Shown: positions 43,396 through 51,579 of the stretch, piece after piece
Layout of the letters: each line of letters opens with the position of its first letter
How positions within the stretch are numbered: position 1 is the stretch's first letter
Assembly (NCBI RefSeq): GCF_029623755.1
Contig: NZ_CP121106.1
Span: 558,001-622,000 of the forward strand
From: Altererythrobacter sp. CAU 1644
GTDB taxonomy: Bacteria > Pseudomonadota > Alphaproteobacteria > Sphingomonadales > Sphingomonadaceae
Length of the DNA: 64,000 nt
Direction of reading: 5' to 3'
The notes under the pieces: model-generated
Database searches by the model: none
Told to the model about the DNA's origin: nothing
Seen by the model: the letters and a program-made list of their open reading frames with translations, nothing else
Translations under genes and position numbers: made by a program

Positions 43396-45972
43396 TTATG
43401 CCACTTCGATCTGGAGTGCGCCGTCGCCTTCGTCGATCCTGACGGTCGAACCATCGGGCACTTCGCCCTGAAGGAGCTTCTCCGCCAGCGGATCCTGCAG
43501 ATAGCGCTGCACCGCCCGCTTGAGCGGCCGCGCGCCATAGACAGGGTCGTAACCGACCCGCCCGAGCCAGCGCAGCGCCGCGTCGGTTAGGTCGAGTACG
43601 ATCTTGCGATCCTTGAGCAGTTTCTGCACGCGCTTGACCTGGATTTCGACGATCGGCGCCATGTGTTCTTGCCCGAGCCGGTGGAACAGGATGATCTCGT
43701 CCAGTCGGTTGAGGAACTCTGGGCGGAAGTGACCGCGCACCACGTCCATCACCTGCGGCTCGACATCCTCGACCTTCTGCTCGTCGCTCATCTGGCTGAG
43801 GAACTGGCTACCGAGGTTCGAAGTGAGGATGATCAGCGTGTTCGAGAAATCGACCACCCTGCCCTGCCCGTCTGTCAGGCGGCCATCGTCGAGCACCTGC
43901 AGCAACACGTTGAAGACGTCGTTATGCGCCTTCTCCACCTCGTCGAACAGCACGACCTGGTAGGGCCTGCGCCGCACGGCTTCGGTCAGCACCCCGCCTT
44001 CCTCATATCCGACATAGCCCGGAGGCGCGCCGATCAGCCGGGCGACCGCGTGCTTCTCCATGAACTCGGACATGTCGATGCGCACCATCGCGGTGTCATC
44101 ATCGAACAGGAATTCGGCGAGCGCCTTGGTCAGCTCGGTCTTGCCGACCCCCGTTGGGCCGAGGAAGAGGAAGCTGCCGAGCGGACGGTTCGGGTCCTGC
44201 AGCCCGGCGCGCGCACGGCGTACGGCCTTGCTGACCGCTTCGATCGCCTGTGCCTGGCCGATGACGCGCTTGCCAAGCAGTTGCTCCATCTGGAGCAGCT
44301 TGTCGCGCTCGCCCTCCATCATCTTGTCGATCGGGATACCGGTCCAGCGGCTGACGACCGAGGCAATATCCTCCTCGGTCACTTCCTCGCGCAGCAGCGC
44401 GTTCTCGGAGGCGCCGCGCGCTTCCTCGAGCTTCTTCTCGAGTTCGGGGATCTTGCCATAGGAAAGCTCGCCAGCCTTGGCGAGGTCGCCCTCGCGCTGG
44501 GCTTGCTCGAGCTCTATCCGCGCGGAGTCGAGCTCTTCCTTGATCTTGCTTTCGGCATGGATCTTGTCGCGCTCGTTCTGCCAGCGCGTGGTGAGCTCTG
44601 ACGATTCCTGCTCGAGATTGGCAAGTTCCTCGCGCAGCGCCTTGAGCCGATCCTTGGAAGCATCGTCGCTCTCCTTGGACAGCGCCTGTTCCTCGATCTT
44701 GAGCTGGATGATCCGGCGATCGAGCTTCTCGATCTCCTCGGGCTTCGATTCCACTTCCATGCGGATGCGCGAGGCCGCCTCGTCCATCAGATCGATCGCC
44801 TTGTCGGGCAGGAAGCGATTGGAAATATAGCGATTGCTGAGCTGCGCGGCCGCGACCAGCGCCGCATCGGTAATGTTCACCCCGTGGTGCAGCTCGTATT
44901 TTTCCTTGAGCCCGCGCAGGATCGAAATCGTGTCCTCGACGCTCGGCTCCTCGATATAGACCGGCTGGAACCGCCGCTGGAGCGCGGGGTCCTTCTCGAC
45001 GTACTTCTGATACTCGTCGAGCGTGGTCGCACCGATGCAGTGCAGTTCGCCGCGCGACAATGCAGGCTTGAGCAGGTTCGAGGCATCCATGCTACCTTCG
45101 GACGCGCCGGCGCCGATCAGCGTGTGCATCTCGTCGATGAACAGGATGATCTGCCCATCCGAACCCTTCACCTCGTCGAGCACGGTCTTCAGCCGTTCCT
45201 CGAACTCGCCGCGATACTTCGCCCCGGCAATCAGCGCGCCCATGTCGAGCGACATCAGCGTGCGACCCTTGAGGCTATCGGGCACGTCGCCATTGGCGAT
45301 GCGCAGCGCGAGGCCTTCGGCGATGGCGGTCTTGCCGGTACCGGGTTCGCCGATCAGCGCCGGGTTGTTCTTGGTGCGGCGAGCGAGGATCTGGATCGTC
45401 CGGCGGATTTCCTCATCGCGGCCGATGACCGGGTCGAGTTTGCCCGCACGCGCCGCCTCGGTCAGGTCGCGGGCAAACTTCTTCATCGCTTCATAGGCGC
45501 TTTCGGCATTGGCGCTGTCGGCGGTCTTGCCCTTGCGGAGCTCGCCGATCGCCGCTTCGAGCGATTGCGGAGTGATGCTGGCCGCCGCCAGCGCCTCGCC
45601 CGCCTTGGTCTTGGAGATCGCGAGCGCGCCAAGCAGGCGTTCGACGGTAACGTAAGAATCGCCCGACTTCTCCGCCATCTGTTCGGCCTGGTCGAGCACG
45701 CGCACGGCGTCGTTGTCGAGGCCCGGCGTTGCTTGCGCGCCGCCGCCAGAAACCGCCGGAATCTTGGCGAGATCGGCGTCGACCGCACTGACTGCGAGAC
45801 CGGGCTGGCCGCCGGCACGCTGGATCAGGCCGGCCGCCATCCCTTCATTGTCCTCGAGCAAGGCCTTGAGCAGATGCGTCGGCGTGATCCGTTGATGGTT
45901 CATGCGGATCGCGACGGTCTGCGCGCTCTGCAGGAAACCCTTGGCGCGATCGGTGAATTTTTCGAGATTCAT
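43396..45972 (-). CDS. clpB: ATP-dependent disaggregase ClpB
   Basis: An 858-residue Hsp100 chaperone that, with DnaK, solubilises protein aggregates after heat stress. The Clp N domain, the first AAA+ module (Walker [14 protein letters not shown]), the coiled-coil M domain of ClpB (about residues 410-530, rich in Glu/Lys) and the second AAA+ module (Walker [13 protein letters not shown]) are complete. The ATG at 45972 begins [13 protein letters not shown], the usual start. A sigma32-like promoter lies 33 bases upstream. Confidence 0.98.
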   Translation of the reverse strand: MNLEKFTDRAKGFLQSAQTVAIRMNHQRITPTHLLKALLEDNEGMAAGLIQRAGGQPGLAVSAVDADLAKIPAVSGGGAQATPGLDNDAVRVLDQAEQMAEKSGDSYVTVERLLGALAISKTKAGEALAAASITPQSLEAAIGELRKGKTADSANAESAYEAMKKFARDLTEAARAGKLDPVIGRDEEIRRTIQILARRTKNNPALIGEPGTGKTAIAEGLALRIANGDVPDSLKGRTLMSLDMGALIAGAKYRGEFEERLKTVLDEVKGSDGQIILFIDEMHTLIGAGASEGSMDASNLLKPALSRGELHCIGATTLDEYQKYVEKDPALQRRFQPVYIEEPSVEDTISILRGLKEKYELHHGVNITDAALVAAAQLSNRYISNRFLPDKAIDLMDEAASRIRMEVESKPEEIEKLDRRIIQLKIEEQALSKESDDASKDRLKALREELANLEQESSELTTRWQNERDKIHAESKIKEELDSARIELEQAQREGDLAKAGELSYGKIPELEKKLEEARGASENALLREEVTEEDIASVVSRWTGIPIDKMMEGERDKLLQMEQLLGKRVIGQAQAIEAVSKAVRRARAGLQDPNRPLGSFLFLGPTGVGKTELTKALAEFLFDDDTAMVRIDMSEFMEKHAVARLIGAPPGYVGYEEGGVLTEAVRRRPYQVVLFDEVEKAHNDVFNVLLQVLDDGRLTDGQGRVVDFSNTLIILTSNLGSQFLSQMSDEQKVEDVEPQVMDVVRGHFRPEFLNRLDEIILFHRLGQEHMAPIVEIQVKRVQKLLKDRKIVLDLTDAALRWLGRVGYDPVYGARPLKRAVQRYLQDPLAEKLLQGEVPDGSTVRIDEGDGALQIEVA

Positions 45973-46004
45973 CTAGGACTATCCCTCATTGAATTGCCGC
46001 CTCG

Positions 46005-46032
46005 ATATGGTGTTGCATATTGGCAACACAAG
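46005..46032 (-). promoter_or_regulatory. Sigma32-like heat-shock promoter of clpB with embedded inverted repeat
   Basis: On the minus strand CTTG (46032-46029) is separated by 18 bases from CCATAT (46010-46005), matching the alphaproteobacterial sigma32 pattern. The spacer is almost entirely the inverted repeat GTGTTGC-N6-GCAACAC (46010-46029). Confidence 0.6.
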
Positions 46033-46110
46033 CCCTGCCCCGAGAATTTTCCGAGGTGTGTTACTCGCATATAGGGGTGCCCTCATAACTTGCGAGGGCT
46101 CCAAGGTAAA

Positions 46111-47559
46111 TTATTCGGCTGGTTCGCCTGCCAGTCCGGGGACGAGCACGGTTCGCGTTCCGCCGAAATCCTCGCGCACGACGATCAGCCCCTGTCGCTC
46201 GAGATGGTCGAGCAGGCGCCGAATGCGTCCGGGAGAAGCGGTGCCATAGGCCCGCGCCAAGGCGTCCTCATCGACCTGCGTCTCGCCCGCGTGCGCGGCC
46301 TTGGCGATCACGAGGAAGGGGGCGAGAAGGTCTTCCTCGACCCCCTCTGACAATTGCATGATCTGATCCTGTATATTCTCGGCCAGACCATCCAGCCCCG
46401 CACCCGCGACCGCAAAGCGGCGTTTGAACGCCTGCATGTCGGGCATGGGACCGATCAGCCGCTCGCGGCGACAACGCGTGAGAAACGTCTGGTACTGCGC
46501 GCTCGCCGACTGGAAGGCGATCCCATCTACTTGCGCGAGATCGCCGATAATCGCCTCGATCTGCTCGCCCACCGCGCTGGTGCCGATGGAGGCGCCCGGT
46601 TGCGGCGCATGGCGTTCCTCGGCCGCAGCAATGCTTTCCTCCACCTCTTCGATGCGAGGTGCGGGCGGCGGCGGCGGAGGTGGAGCAGCCTTGGCTGCTT
46701 CCGACGCAAGTCCGGTTGTCAGCAAGGCCGCCATATCGGCCGGCGCAGTTTCCGGCAGCGCCATTAAACCTTCGGCACGAGCTTTCATGCCCGAGCGCAC
46801 CGGCCCGATCTTCACCGCCAGCGGCAGGCGCGTGATTGCCGGGCCGAGCGCGAGGAAATGCCCACGTTCGAGCTCGCGGATGCGCTCGGCCTGGCGCCGC
46901 TCCATGCCGAGCAAGTCGGCTGCGCGGACCATGTCGATATCGAGGAAGGTGCGCCCCATCAGGAAGTTCGAGGCTTCCGCCGCGACATTCTTGGCCAGCT
47001 TGGCCAGCCGCTGGGTCGCGACGATCCCGGCAAGGCCGCGCTTGCGCCCGCGGCACATCAGATTGGTCATCGCCGAGAGCGTCATCCGGCGCGTATCCTC
47101 GGCAATCTCGCCCGCGACAGCGGGCGCGAACATCTGCGCCTCGTCGACCACCACCAGCGCGGGATACCAGTGCTCGCGCGGGGCATCGAACAGCGCGGTA
47201 AGAAACTGCGCGGCGCAGCGGATCTGCTGTTCGACCTCGAGCCCGTCGAGGTCGAGCACCACGCTCGCGCGATGCTCGCGGATGCGGCGGGCAAGCGCCT
47301 CGATCTCTGCCGGAGCATAGGCCGCACCATCGATCACGACATGACCGAATTCCTTGGCCAGCGAAGGGAAGTCGCCTTCCGGGTCGATCACGACCTGCTG
47401 GACCATGCCCGCGCTCTCTTCGAGCAAGCGGCGCAGCAGGTGCGACTTTCCGCTACCCGAATTGCCCTGCACGAGAAGGCGCGTCGCGAGCAGTTCCTCG
47501 ACGTCGAACTCGACCGGCTTGCCGGATGCCTCGTGGCCGATGGTAATGCGCGTCTTCAC
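46111..47559 (-). CDS. HerA/DUF87-type ATPase
   Basis: A 482-residue ATPase of the HerA-FtsK superfamily. Walker A is VQGNSGSGKSHLLRRLLEES near residue 31, and Walker B is ALVVVDEAQMFAP. A sensor/arginine region GRKRGLAGIVATQRLAKLAKN follows. Residues about 285-310 form a linker with eight successive prolines, and the C-terminal part (VDEDALARAYGTASPGRIRRLLDHLERQGLIVV) is a winged helix. Archaeal HerA works with NurA nuclease; no nurA is nearby. The role is unknown; DNA translocation or chromosome processing is the best guess. Confidence 0.82.
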   Translation of the reverse strand: MKTRITIGHEASGKPVEFDVEELLATRLLVQGNSGSGKSHLLRRLLEESAGMVQQVVIDPEGDFPSLAKEFGHVVIDGAAYAPAEIEALARRIREHRASVVLDLDGLEVEQQIRCAAQFLTALFDAPREHWYPALVVVDEAQMFAPAVAGEIAEDTRRMTLSAMTNLMCRGRKRGLAGIVATQRLAKLAKNVAAEASNFLMGRTFLDIDMVRAADLLGMERRQAERIRELERGHFLALGPAITRLPLAVKIGPVRSGMKARAEGLMALPETAPADMAALLTTGLASEAAKAAPPPPPPPAPRIEEVEESIAAAEERHAPQPGASIGTSAVGEQIEAIIGDLAQVDGIAFQSASAQYQTFLTRCRRERLIGPMPDMQAFKRRFAVAGAGLDGLAENIQDQIMQLSEGVEEDLLAPFLVIAKAAHAGETQVDEDALARAYGTASPGRIRRLLDHLERQGLIVVREDFGGTRTVLVPGLAGEPAE

Positions 47560-47656
47560 AACCGCTTGGGTAGCCAGACGAATCCGGCAAGCGAAACCCC
47601 TGCCGGTGACTTATCCCGAGCCAACTAGGTGCCGCGCTCTTGCGCCGCGTATCAGG

Positions 47657-49291
47657 CTATTGCGGCCGCCAGTTCCGTACCAGTTCGTCGAGCAGCATCA
47701 CGCCGAACCCCCTCGATCCAGCCGGAACGAGCGGCAGGTTGGTCGCCGCCCGGTCGACCGAAGCCATGTCGATGTGAACCCAGGGGAGGTCTTCCGGGAC
47801 GAAATACTCGATGAAGTGCGCCCCGGCGCTCGCTCCTGGTGCAGGGCTGGCATCGCTGTTCTTCACATCCGCAATGTCGGACTTCACGGCGTCGCGGTAG
47901 TTGGGATGCAGCGGCAGCGCCCACAGGTGCTCGCCCGTCGCGCGCCCGGCAGCGATGGCCCTGTTCGCATACTCGTCCTTGCGCGCAAACACCCCGGCGA
48001 ATTCCGGCCCGAGGGCGACGCCGACCGATCCGGTCAGCGTGGCGATGTCGACGAGCGCGAAAGGCTTCTTCTGCTGGACCGCATATTCGATGGCGTCCGA
48101 CAGAACGAGGCGCCCCTCGGCGTCGGTCGAGCGGATCTCGATTGTCTTGCCCGATAGGGTACGGACCACGTCGCCGGGACGCTGCGCATTTCCACCCGGC
48201 ATATTTTCGGCCAGCGCCACAGCCGCAACGACATGGACCGGCGCCTTCGACTTGGCGAGCGAAAGCATCGCGCCCGTCACTGCGGCCGCACCCGACATGT
48301 CGCCCTTCATTTCCCACATATTGGTGTTGGGCTTGATTGAGATCCCGCCGCTGTCGAAGGTGATGCCCTTGCCGGCTAGCGCCAGTGGTGGACCGCCTGC
48401 GCCGCGGTAGGTGATCATCATCAGCCGCGCGCCGCGAGGGCTGCCCTGCCCGACCCCGGCAATCGCCCCCATGCCCAGCCGCCGCATGTCGGCCTGATCC
48501 AGCACCTCGATCGAGATGCGGTCGACCCCGGCCAGCTTCTCGCGCGCCCGCGCAATAAAGCTCTCCGGATAGACGACATTGGCAGGTTCGTTCACGAGGT
48601 CGCGGGCGAAAGCGACACCCTCGGCGAGCGGCTGATGGCGCGATTGCCACAGCGCGCTCGCGGCGGCAGCCTGCCCGCCAACGATCGTGACCGGGCCGGC
48701 CTCGGTCGGCTTCGCGTCGCTCTTGTAGCGGTCGAAGCGATATTGCCCGAGCGTCACGCCGAAGGCCATATCCGCCATCGCCGCGACATCGGGAGCACCC
48801 ACCAGCGCGATGGCAGCCTTGCTGGACGAGAGCGCCTGGATCGCGCTCCCGGCGGCACTGCGCCAGTCGGGGGCCTGGCCCTCGTCGCGCGCCGCGCCGA
48901 CGATCAGCAGATGCTCGATATCGCCTACCGCATAGACATTGACCGATTGGCCCAGCTTGCCCTCGAACTTCGCATCGCTCACCGCCTTCGCCACGCGTTC
49001 GCGCGCACTTGAATCGAGCGTCAGATCCGTTGGCAGATCAGTCCCGGAGACAACCGCTACCACGACGCCTGCCTGGGCCATCTCTTCCGAGAAGCCGAGC
49101 GAACGGGCGGAGCTGTTCTCGCGCGTCCCGGGCGCGATACCCGAGCCGGGTACGTCCTGCGCAGCCAAGCCAACCGGCTGGCCGCAAGCGAATGCAACCA
49201 GCGCAACGCCGGCGGCAAGTTTGAGATGGTGTTTGATGGCTATGCCCCCGTTATTTCGTGTTTTGTGCGGTTGACCTTGGCCCAGCCACAC
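47657..49291 (-). CDS. Exported leucyl aminopeptidase (M17); start uncertain
   Basis: A 544-residue M17 aminopeptidase. The metal site is complete: GKGITFDSGGISIKP, MKGDMSGAAAV and RSTDAEGRLVLSDAIEYA. Unlike cytosolic PepA it carries a hydrophobic signal segment (LKLAAGVALVAFACGQPVGLAAQ), so it probably acts in the periplasm. No ATG is present near the signal. The GTG at 49291 leaves only 37 bases to the divergent acylase start and gives a 16-residue extra N-region. An ATA at 49243 or ATC at 49237, after GGGGG, would fit the signal peptide better but is non-standard. N-terminal domain residues are weakly conserved. Confidence 0.85.
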   Translation of the reverse strand: MWLGQGQPHKTRNNGGIAIKHHLKLAAGVALVAFACGQPVGLAAQDVPGSGIAPGTRENSSARSLGFSEEMAQAGVVVAVVSGTDLPTDLTLDSSARERVAKAVSDAKFEGKLGQSVNVYAVGDIEHLLIVGAARDEGQAPDWRSAAGSAIQALSSSKAAIALVGAPDVAAMADMAFGVTLGQYRFDRYKSDAKPTEAGPVTIVGGQAAAASALWQSRHQPLAEGVAFARDLVNEPANVVYPESFIARAREKLAGVDRISIEVLDQADMRRLGMGAIAGVGQGSPRGARLMMITYRGAGGPPLALAGKGITFDSGGISIKPNTNMWEMKGDMSGAAAVTGAMLSLAKSKAPVHVVAAVALAENMPGGNAQRPGDVVRTLSGKTIEIRSTDAEGRLVLSDAIEYAVQQKKPFALVDIATLTGSVGVALGPEFAGVFARKDEYANRAIAAGRATGEHLWALPLHPNYRDAVKSDIADVKNSDASPAPGASAGAHFIEYFVPEDLPWVHIDMASVDRAATNLPLVPAGSRGFGVMLLDELVRNWRPQ

Positions 49292-49328
49292 CGCAATCTT
49301 CAAGCGTCCAATCGACAAGAGGCGCCCT

Positions 49329-51530
49329 GTGTTCCGCAAATGGCTTTCGCGCATCGGTTTTGCGCTCCTGATCCTGTTTATTGCGGCTTTCGTCGCCCTC
49401 GCGACGTGGGAACCGTTCCTGGCTCGCCAAAGCGCGCCGCCACCCGAACGTGAATACCAGGCCGAGATCATCCGCGACTCATATGGCGTGCCGCACATCT
49501 ATGGCGAGACCGATGCCGATGTCGCCTTCGGGGTCGCTATCGCCCATTCGGAGGACGATTTTTCGACTCTGCAGGACGTCATCGCGATGGCGAAAGGTCG
49601 CTACGGCGCAATTGCGGGACAAGACGGCGCAGCGATCGACTTCGTCTATCACTTGCTCGACGCGCGGGGGACCGCCGAAAGGCACTACCCCAACCTGCCG
49701 GCGGACACGCAGGCCCTGTTCGATGCCTATGCCAGCGGGCTCAACCAATATGCCGAGGATCATCCGGGGGAACTGAAACTCGCCAACCTCTTCCCGGTCA
49801 ATGGGCCAGATGTCGCCGCGGGATTTGCGCTCCGGCAACCCTTCTTCTTCGGCCTCAACGGCGTGATCCAGCCGCTCGTTACAGGCGAACCGATGCGGCG
49901 CGAATTCGGGCCCGACATTCCCGGTTATCCGCGCAACGAGGCGGGCGAAGTGGTCGAGGTGCAAGCGGAGGCGGACGACGATCTCGCTTATTCGCCCTTC
50001 GGTGCTGATGGCGCGCTGTCGGGTTCGAACGCCTTTGCCGTCGCACCCGAGAAATCTGGCGGCCCGACCGTGCTCATCTCCAACTCGCACCAGCCGCTGC
50101 GCGGCGGCGTGGCATGGTACGAGCTCGTCGTCGAGAGCGGGGAAGGCTGGCACTATGCCGGGGCCAATTTCCCCGGATCGCCCTATCCCTTCCTCGGGCA
50201 CAACGAGAATCTCGGCTGGACCAACACGGTCAATCGGCCCGACCTGACCGACGTCTATCGGCTCGAGATGGACGAAAGCGGGACGAAGTATCGGCTCGAC
50301 GGCGAATGGCGCGCGCTTGAGAGCACTACCGTGACGCTGCCGGTAAAGCTCGGCCCGATCACGCTTCCGATCCGCCGCACCGTTCACCGCAGCGTGCATG
50401 GGCCGGTTATCTTCAACCACACCGGCGTCTATGCGATCCGATATGGCGGGATCGACAATATCGACCAGCTCGATGCCTACTACCGGCTCAACAAGGCGAA
50501 GAACCTCGACGAATGGCAGGCGCAACTCGCGCGTCTCGACGTCCCTTCCACCAACTTCATCTACGCCGACAAGGCCGGCAACATCGCCTATGTCTACAAT
50601 GCCGCGATCCCCGACCGACCCGAGGGCTACAACTGGCGCGGCGTCCTGCCCGGCGATGACAGCAAGGCGATCTGGCGGGAGACGGTGGACTATGCCGCCC
50701 TGCCCAAGCTGATCAATCCGGCGTCGGGCTGGCTCTACAACTCAAACAACGAACCTTACACCGCCGCCGGTCCGGGCAGCGATCTCGACCCCGATGACTT
50801 CGCACCGATCCTGGGCATCGAGGAGAAGCAGACCAACCGCTCGCGTCGGGCGTGGAAGCTGCTGAGCGAGGCGAGCCTGCTCAACCGCGAGACGCTGCGA
50901 CGGATCAAGTACGACACCGCCTATGAACGCGAGGGCTATGTCGGCGACCTGTGGGACGCTCTCGAACGGCTCGATCTGCCAAACGGTAGCGAGCTCGCCA
51001 AGGCCCGCGATCTTCTGCTGCAGTGGGATTTCACCGCCGACAGCAGGGGCGGCGCGGACGCTCTTGCCCTGCTCATGATCAAGGATTTCATGTCGGCCGA
51101 GTACCAGAACAAGCCGCTGCCCGATGTGCGCGACAAGCTGGAATGGGCCGTAGGACATCTCGAAGATCACTTCGGCCGGATCGACCCGCCCATGTCCGAG
51201 CTCTTGCGGCTACGGCAGGGCGACGTCGACCTGCCGCTCGATGGTGGCTCGGACACCCTGCGCGCTTCCACGACCTGGCGCATCGACGAAGACGGCCGCC
51301 TCGGCCTGGTCCATGGCGACAGCTTCATCCAGTGGGTCGAATGGGCCGAGGGCGAGCGGGTCTTGTCGCGCTCGATCCAGCCGTTCGGTTCGGCCAGCAC
51401 CCGGCCCGACAGCCCGCACTACACCGACCAGATGCAGCTCTTTGTCGAGCACAAGTTGAAACCGGTCCATTTCTGGCGTGACGACGTACTTGCCAATGCG
51501 GCGCGGAGATATACGGTCCGCAACCGCTAG
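49329..51530 (+). CDS. Membrane-anchored penicillin/AHL acylase-family protein
   Basis: A 733-residue Ntn-hydrolase precursor. One N-terminal transmembrane helix (IGFALLILFIAAFVALATW) anchors it facing the periplasm. The alpha-chain start AEIIRDSYGVPHIYGETDADVAFG is followed by the cleavage site with nucleophile Ser233 in DGALSGSNAFAVAP, and then FLGHNENLGWTNTVNRPD of the beta chain. Maturation would split the chain before Ser233. Substrates in the family include penicillins, acyl-homoserine lactones and acyl-peptides; the sequence does not choose. The GTG start at 49329 is supported by the signal anchor that follows. Confidence 0.9.
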   Translation: MFRKWLSRIGFALLILFIAAFVALATWEPFLARQSAPPPEREYQAEIIRDSYGVPHIYGETDADVAFGVAIAHSEDDFSTLQDVIAMAKGRYGAIAGQDGAAIDFVYHLLDARGTAERHYPNLPADTQALFDAYASGLNQYAEDHPGELKLANLFPVNGPDVAAGFALRQPFFFGLNGVIQPLVTGEPMRREFGPDIPGYPRNEAGEVVEVQAEADDDLAYSPFGADGALSGSNAFAVAPEKSGGPTVLISNSHQPLRGGVAWYELVVESGEGWHYAGANFPGSPYPFLGHNENLGWTNTVNRPDLTDVYRLEMDESGTKYRLDGEWRALESTTVTLPVKLGPITLPIRRTVHRSVHGPVIFNHTGVYAIRYGGIDNIDQLDAYYRLNKAKNLDEWQAQLARLDVPSTNFIYADKAGNIAYVYNAAIPDRPEGYNWRGVLPGDDSKAIWRETVDYAALPKLINPASGWLYNSNNEPYTAAGPGSDLDPDDFAPILGIEEKQTNRSRRAWKLLSEASLLNRETLRRIKYDTAYEREGYVGDLWDALERLDLPNGSELAKARDLLLQWDFTADSRGGADALALLMIKDFMSAEYQNKPLPDVRDKLEWAVGHLEDHFGRIDPPMSELLRLRQGDVDLPLDGGSDTLRASTTWRIDEDGRLGLVHGDSFIQWVEWAEGERVLSRSIQPFGSASTRPDSPHYTDQMQLFVEHKLKPVHFWRDDVLANAARRYTVRNR

Positions 51531-51579
51531 ACTTCCGCTTCCTTCAAGACAGACATCTCGCAGCCCCCAAGGAGAACCC

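Noticed and set aside
41964..43538. A 524-codon minus-strand frame opposite TonB receptor 3 and the clpB end
   Set aside because: It runs through a strong terminator and two real genes, with shadow-type composition.
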